From an uncultured Parabacteroides sp. (GTDB lineage Bacteria; Bacteroidota; Bacteroidia; Bacteroidales; Tannerellaceae), in contig USAD01000086.1 of assembly GCA_900552415.1 (NCBI GenBank), positions 1-9,539 of the forward strand: 9,539 nt of DNA. Reading direction: 5' to 3'. The position numbers and the translations under genes were made by a program. This document shows positions 5,504-9,539 of this stretch, piece after piece; positions within the stretch are counted from its first letter, which is position 1; every line of letters begins with the position of its first letter. Below the pieces are notes generated by a model. It worked only from the letters and a program-made list of their open reading frames with translations, did no database searches and had not been told where the DNA came from.

Positions 5504-8466
5504 TATACCCCGGCGGGCTTCATCACCACGCCCAGGCTCCGCTTGCCATCCATCTTGATCACGATCGGATGGTCGAAATGGACGTGGCGCAAATATTCCG
5601 TCTCGGTCACGGCGGGCATCGCGTTCAGGCAGGCCTCATCAAAAAGGCCGTCGCCCTTGAAGGGGTTGATGGTGAAATAGCCCACGCCAAACGAGGTGAG
5701 ATTCTGGAAGAAATGGGTTCCCTGGCTCGGGTCGACCCGGTAGTTCTCCAGCCCGCACTCGACGATCACCCGCGCGTTGCTGATATGCGGCCACTTGACC
5801 GGAATACCTAGCCAGGGGTCGCTGCTGCCCCACCGGCCCGGCCCTACCAAAACGTAACCCTGCTCCTTATCGGTAAAGCCCCGGTTGATCTTCTCAATCT
5901 CGTAAGCGATCGCCTGGTTGTTGGCCGAATTGAAGGCACCAGTCTTGACATAGACCACATCCTGCACGTTATTGATGATGCCATGCCCCAGGACACTGGT
6001 CGAGCGCAAGATGGTCTCCTCGTCGGCAATGGCCGTCAAGTCCTCGTCCATTACCTCCTTGTTGTCCACAATCGGCCGGATCTGCAACAGGTAGAAGGCC
6101 GCCTTCTTCGGATCCGACTGGTCGATATTGACCGCGAACTCGATCTCTACCGGGCGTCCCATCTCCGACTGACCGATCTGCAACAACTGATCGAGCGTCT
6201 GCGCCAACGGAAAGACATCGTGCTGAAGGATATTCACGAACGAGAGAATCTTTCGCCCACCCGGATAATAACCATCCCGGATGATCTGGTCGTATGGATC
6301 ATACGTCGAGACAATATATTTAAGCGAACCCTCCTTTTCCGCGTCCTTCAGGCCCAAACGGACGAGGTTAAAGGCGTCGTCTACGGAGAAATTCTCCGCC
6401 GTGTTCTTCAGGTCCAACGCGTAAAAACGGGTCTGCGTCTCTTTCAGGGCAAAATCCATCGTACTCATTTGCAAAATACTGTGTGGATGCCGGGGCGAGA
6501 AACGCAACGTCAAGCCACCATCTACGATATATTTACCCAAGCCCAACGCGATATTGGCGATGCCATCCTCCGCCTTCTCATTGCCGATCGGGTAGAAATT
6601 CAACGAACGGGCCACACCCGAGATCGTCGGATAGAAATGATCCTCGTAGCGGTTGCCCACCACCTCCTGGAGCACCACCGCCATCTTCTCCTGGTCGATC
6701 AGATTGGAGGTCGCCGTCATATAAGCCTTGCTGTCACGATAGAACACCGAAGCATAGACCGCCTTGATCGCGTCGCTCACTACCCGCAGCATCTCATACT
6801 TCTCCTCGATCTTCGGCACCATATAGGTTGAATAGATGCCGGCGAAAGGCTGGTAATGCGAATCTTCCAACAAGCTGGACGAACGGATGGCGATCGGCCC
6901 CTTCACGACATCGAAAAAGGCCATCAAGTCCTCGATCAACCGGGAGGGCAGGCTGGCACGCAGGAAATAGCGAAGAATCGTCTCGTCATCAATATCATTG
7001 AGCGCGATGGAATAAAGCTCATTCCGTTCCATAAACTCATCGAAGATATCGGTACAAATCACGACCGTCTTCGGGATATTGACAGCGAAGTTCTCACGCT
7101 CCAAACGGGGATAGCGCTTGATCATCGCCCCAATGAAAGCCAGGCCACGTCCTTTTCCGCCCAACGAGCCCTCGCCGATGCGGGCGAAGTTGCTGTACTC
7201 GTCGAAACGGTCCTTCTTGTAAACGGCGACCACGCCCGCGTTCTTCATCCGCCGGTATTGCACGATCAGGTCGAAGATCAGCTTGCGCGCCTCGTCCATA
7301 TCCTTGTAATCGCTCACGTCCACATGTTTCAGCACCTCGGCGGGCGGGAACATCGCCCGTGAATAGAAGAAACGGGAGAAATGATTTCGCGAAAGATGAT
7401 AAACCAGCGAGTCGTCCGGGATCCGGAAGATCTTCCGCTGCAGGTCCTTCAGGTCCTTGATACGCATGATCTCCTCCTTGGTCTGCGGGTTCAGGATCAC
7501 GAAATCACCAAAGCCAAAACGCTGCATGATCTTCTTACGCAAATCCTGAGGATAGCTCTTCGAATTCTTGTCGATAAAAGAGGCGCCCAGCTCTTGTGCG
7601 TAAACCCGGTTACTCGACTCCGACGACTCGAGGACAAACGGGATGATCAATCCCGTCTTCCGAACGTACTGACCAAATTTATAACCCGCATAAGGATCCT
7701 TCGCCCCGTCGCGCATGAAGCTCATGTCCGAGATGATGCCCAACATGTTATCCTTGTATTGCTCGAAGATGCGGATCGCCTCCTCATAAGTACGGGCCAG
7801 CTTGATCTTGGGGCGGCCACGCATACGCAACGTCTGCTGGTGACCGTTCAGCGCCTCCTTGGCAAACATCTGGCTCTGCTCGAGCACGAACTTATAAAGA
7901 TGCGGCAAGGCGGACGAATAGAAACGCACCGAATCCTCGACCAGCATGATGATCTGCACACCGACACTCTGCGTATCGTATGGCGCGTTCATCTTATCCT
8001 CAATCAGCTTAATGATGGCGAGCAGCAACTCAGAGTTGCCCAGCCAGCTGAACACATAGTCGATAGCGCTCAAGTCCTCGTTGGCCATCCGCTTCGAGAC
8101 CTCCTTCGAGAAAGGGGTCAACACCACGATCGGGATGGCCGGATACAGCTGCTTGATTTCCTTGGCCGCCGAGAAAATATCCCGGTTGTCCATATTCGGC
8201 ATGCAGATAATCAGCTCGAAGTTTCGGTCCTTCAACTCAGCCAACGCCTCCTCCTCGGTAGTCACCTGCGTGAACCGGGGCGGATAACGCAAGCTCAACG
8301 AGGTATATTCATTAAATATCTGCTCATCGACCCGCCCGTCGTCCTCCAACATGAAAGCGTCATATTTGGTCGCGATCAGCAACACGTTATAGATGCGCTT
8401 GTTCATCAGGTTGGCGAAAGGCGTGTCCCTGAACACCAAGTCTTTTAAATTAGGTATTCCGCTCAT
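5503..8466 (-). CDS. Receiver-like/PEP synthase-type ATP-grasp protein
   Basis: With the ATG at 8464-8466 the protein has 987 residues. About 25-150 form a receiver-like fold (NVLLIATKYD start) without the acidic pair, and Met89 or Pro90 stands where the phospho-acceptor should be. About 168-320 form a second receiver with the key residues present: LVEDS with Glu177 and Asp178, IISDM with Asp247, Ser281/282, and Lys300. About 425-800 form the nucleotide-binding half of PEP synthase/pyruvate phosphate dikinase: SLGGKGRGL at 434-442, AIRSSSLLEDS at 526-536, and LLQIRP at 793-798. After that, about 805-987 contain conserved-looking GPGRWGSSDPWLGIPV and DPSQGTHFFQN but no THxxR phosphohistidine motif and no PEP-binding barrel. 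Databases often call such proteins PEP synthase, yet the classical reaction seems unlikely; an ATP-dependent phosphotransfer under receiver control is my inference. The gene is alone, with its own promoter. Confidence 0.88.
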   Translation of the reverse strand: MSGIPNLKDLVFRDTPFANLMNKRIYNVLLIATKYDAFMLEDDGRVDEQIFNEYTSLSLRYPPRFTQVTTEEEALAELKDRNFELIICMPNMDNRDIFSAAKEIKQLYPAIPIVVLTPFSKEVSKRMANEDLSAIDYVFSWLGNSELLLAIIKLIEDKMNAPYDTQSVGVQIIMLVEDSVRFYSSALPHLYKFVLEQSQMFAKEALNGHQQTLRMRGRPKIKLARTYEEAIRIFEQYKDNMLGIISDMSFMRDGAKDPYAGYKFGQYVRKTGLIIPFVLESSESSNRVYAQELGASFIDKNSKSYPQDLRKKIMQRFGFGDFVILNPQTKEEIMRIKDLKDLQRKIFRIPDDSLVYHLSRNHFSRFFYSRAMFPPAEVLKHVDVSDYKDMDEARKLIFDLIVQYRRMKNAGVVAVYKKDRFDEYSNFARIGEGSLGGKGRGLAFIGAMIKRYPRLERENFAVNIPKTVVICTDIFDEFMERNELYSIALNDIDDETILRYFLRASLPSRLIEDLMAFFDVVKGPIAIRSSSLLEDSHYQPFAGIYSTYMVPKIEEKYEMLRVVSDAIKAVYASVFYRDSKAYMTATSNLIDQEKMAVVLQEVVGNRYEDHFYPTISGVARSLNFYPIGNEKAEDGIANIALGLGKYIVDGGLTLRFSPRHPHSILQMSTMDFALKETQTRFYALDLKNTAENFSVDDAFNLVRLGLKDAEKEGSLKYIVSTYDPYDQIIRDGYYPGGRKILSFVNILQHDVFPLAQTLDQLLQIGQSEMGRPVEIEFAVNIDQSDPKKAAFYLLQIRPIVDNKEVMDEDLTAIADEETILRSTSVLGHGIINNVQDVVYVKTGAFNSANNQAIAYEIEKINRGFTDKEQGYVLVGPGRWGSSDPWLGIPVKWPHISNARVIVECGLENYRVDPSQGTHFFQNLTSFGVGYFTINPFKGDGLFDEACLNAMPAVTETEYLRHVHFDHPIVIKMDGKRSLGVVMKPAGV

Positions 8467-8490
8467 AATAGTAAATTCTGTATTAGGTTT

Positions 8491-8498
8491 CAAATGTA
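8491..8498 (-). promoter_or_regulatory. -7 element of the receiver/ATP-grasp gene
   Basis: The minus strand reads TACATTTG here, a perfect TAnnTTTG. Initiation would be near 8483-8484, giving a leader of about 18 bases before the ATG at 8466. No good TTTG is seen 19-21 bases upstream. Because the TTG at 8491-8493 lies inside this element, it cannot be the start codon of a transcript made from here, which supports the shorter reading frame. Confidence 0.6.
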
Positions 8499-8598
8499 CA
8501 TGATAAAATCCGAAACCGCTCCATCGCGTGCCCTAAAAAAGCAGGCCCGTCCACCCAAAACTTTTTGCGGTTCACTCATTATTTCAATCAATAACCAC

Positions 8599-8606
8599 TA
8601 ACTTTG
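8599..8606 (+). promoter_or_regulatory. -7 element of the antiporter gene
   Basis: TAACTTTG is a perfect TAnnTTTG and lies 40 bases before the ATG at 8647. The -33 region around 8574-8580 is a poor match to TTTG. The leader contains AAGGAAC near 8624-8630, but this is too far from the ATG to serve as an ordinary Shine-Dalgarno sequence. Confidence 0.62.
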
Positions 8607-8646
8607 TCATAATTCAAACGAATAAGGAACATCTAACAGCTTTATT

Positions 8647-9539
8647 ATGGAAACATATCAATTATTGGCTCCCTTGAGTTTCATTATTATCAGCCTGATG
8701 GTAGGCGCTATCCTGAAAGTAGTCCTGAAAAAGACGAACAGCACGATCCCTTATACTGTCGGGCTTTTCGCCTTCGGTATCATTGTCGGACTTCTCGACC
8801 GAACCGGGATCCTAAGCGACAATGAGATATTGAAGTCCGCGATCGACAGTGCCGGCAATGCTGATCCTGACGCGATTCTTTATATCTTCCTGCCAATCTT
8901 GATCTTCGATGCCGCCTATGAGCTGGACACGCACATATTCCGCAAAACGCTGACCAACGCCACCTTGTTATCCGTACCAGGCGTTGTCATCGCGATGTTC
9001 CTGACGGCCGCGCTCGTCATGGGCATATTTTATCTCCTGCCGATCGAGACAAACTGGAACTGGAGTTTCGCCCTCATGTTCGGAGCCTTGATCAGCGCGA
9101 CCGACCCTGTCGCCGTCGTCGCCCTTTTGAAAGAACTGGGGACAAGCAAGCGCTTCTCTACATTAGTCGACGCGGAGTCCATGTTGAACGACGGGACCGG
9201 TATCGTCCTCTTCATGCTCTTTTTTGGCGCCTATACAACCGCGGGAGCATCCAGTTCTCCAGTAGCGGACTTTATGGTGGTCGTTTTCGGCGGTATCCTC
9301 ACCGGACTGATCGCCGCTCTTCTCTGCATTTGGGTTGTCACCCAAATCCACAAGGACGAATTATTACAGAATAGTATCATTATCCTCTCGACCTACCTGA
9401 CCTTCTTCCTGGCGCAAAGCTATTTCGAGGTATCCGGAGTCATCGCCTTAGTGACTTTCGGCTTGACCATCGCGCACATAGGCCGACCGAAGCTGAAACC
9501 AAAAGTCAACCATATCAAGGCCGAATACTGGGAACTAGC
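8647..9539 (+). CDS. CPA1-type cation:proton antiporter (3' end outside window)
   Basis: The reading frame opens with METYQLLAPLSF and continues for 297 codons to the right edge without a stop. It encodes successive hydrophobic helices of a monovalent cation:proton antiporter in the inner membrane. Diagnostic motifs are FLPILIFDAAYELD, SATDPVAVVALLKELG with Asp153, and DAESMLNDGTGIVLF with the Asn181-Asp182 pair, which in the NhaP/NHE family forms the ion-binding site. Such proteins exchange Na+ or K+ for protons and help control internal pH and salt. The ATG at 8647 is chosen because it opens directly before the first membrane helix and lies 40 bases after a perfect -7 element. The gene is divergent from the receiver/ATP-grasp gene across a 180-base gap. 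Any C-terminal regulatory domain lies outside the window, so the subfamily cannot be fixed. Confidence 0.92.
   Translation, partial: METYQLLAPLSFIIISLMVGAILKVVLKKTNSTIPYTVGLFAFGIIVGLLDRTGILSDNEILKSAIDSAGNADPDAILYIFLPILIFDAAYELDTHIFRKTLTNATLLSVPGVVIAMFLTAALVMGIFYLLPIETNWNWSFALMFGALISATDPVAVVALLKELGTSKRFSTLVDAESMLNDGTGIVLFMLFFGAYTTAGASSSPVADFMVVVFGGILTGLIAALLCIWVVTQIHKDELLQNSIIILSTYLTFFLAQSYFEVSGVIALVTFGLTIAHIGRPKLKPKVNHIKAEYWEL

Noticed and set aside
4363..5811. Long plus-strand open frame of 482 codons
   Set aside because: It runs antisense through the DUF6261-like gene, the repeat array and the end of the receiver/ATP-grasp gene. It reads low-complexity Arg/Gly-rich sequence and matches no family; it is open because of high GC and a repeat length divisible by three.
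5983..6831. Plus-strand open frame of 282 codons
   Set aside because: Antisense to the ATP-grasp region of the same large gene; no family resemblance.
7381..8448. Plus-strand open frame of 355 codons
   Set aside because: Antisense to the receiver domains of a well-supported gene; composition is typical of an antisense shadow, rich in Leu, Arg, His and Gln, with no recognisable motif.

Overview
The window looks like a Bacteroidales chromosome segment, possibly Tannerellaceae/Parabacteroides-like. Three things point there: promoter -7 elements of the Bacteroidetes type (TAnnTTTG), AT-rich leaders without Shine-Dalgarno sequences, and gene families typical of gut Bacteroidales (a DUF6261-like protein, an AmgK/RapZ-type fusion, and a receiver-containing PEP-synthase-like protein). 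Overall base composition is around the low to mid 50s %GC, with a visibly GC-richer stretch in the DUF6261-like gene. Genus-level placement is inference only.

Layout. Positions 1-381 hold an internal piece of an elongation factor G gene on the minus strand whose wording is Clostridia-like rather than Bacteroidetes-like. It stops abruptly at about 382-395, where the sequence becomes the last ~23 codons of an unknown plus-strand gene. That gene overlaps (ATGA) a complete ABC half-transporter (457-2103). After a 116-base gap with a good promoter come two plus-strand genes overlapping by 4 bases: a sugar kinase of the AmgK/aminoglycoside phosphotransferase fold fused to a RapZ C-terminal domain (2220-3650), and a MurU-like nucleotidyltransferase (3647-4387). 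Together these are the two activities of the AmgK-MurU peptidoglycan sugar salvage route (MurNAc to MurNAc-1-P to UDP-MurNAc). The fused RapZ domain suggests sensing or RNA-linked control.

A strong hairpin (4425-4462) separates this operon from a convergent minus-strand gene for a DUF6261-like helical protein with a Pro/Glu-rich tail (4480-5283). Upstream of that gene is a striking array of 42-bp units (5320-5503). Each unit carries the inverted repeat GAATAT-N4-ATATTC or a close variant, and 42 bp is about four helical turns. The array starts exactly at the stop codon of the next minus-strand gene and ends inside the putative promoter of the DUF6261-like gene. The large minus-strand gene (5503-8466) encodes two receiver-like domains followed by a PEP-synthase/PPDK-type ATP-grasp domain. 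It lacks a recognisable phosphohistidine motif and PEP-binding barrel. It is divergent from a CPA1-type cation:proton antiporter gene (8647 to beyond the right edge), and each has its own -7 element.

The most interesting items are the helically phased 42-bp palindrome array, the kinase-RapZ fusion coupled to a MurU-like enzyme, the receiver/ATP-grasp protein without the usual catalytic partner domains, and the foreign-looking EF-G junction, which may be an assembly chimera.
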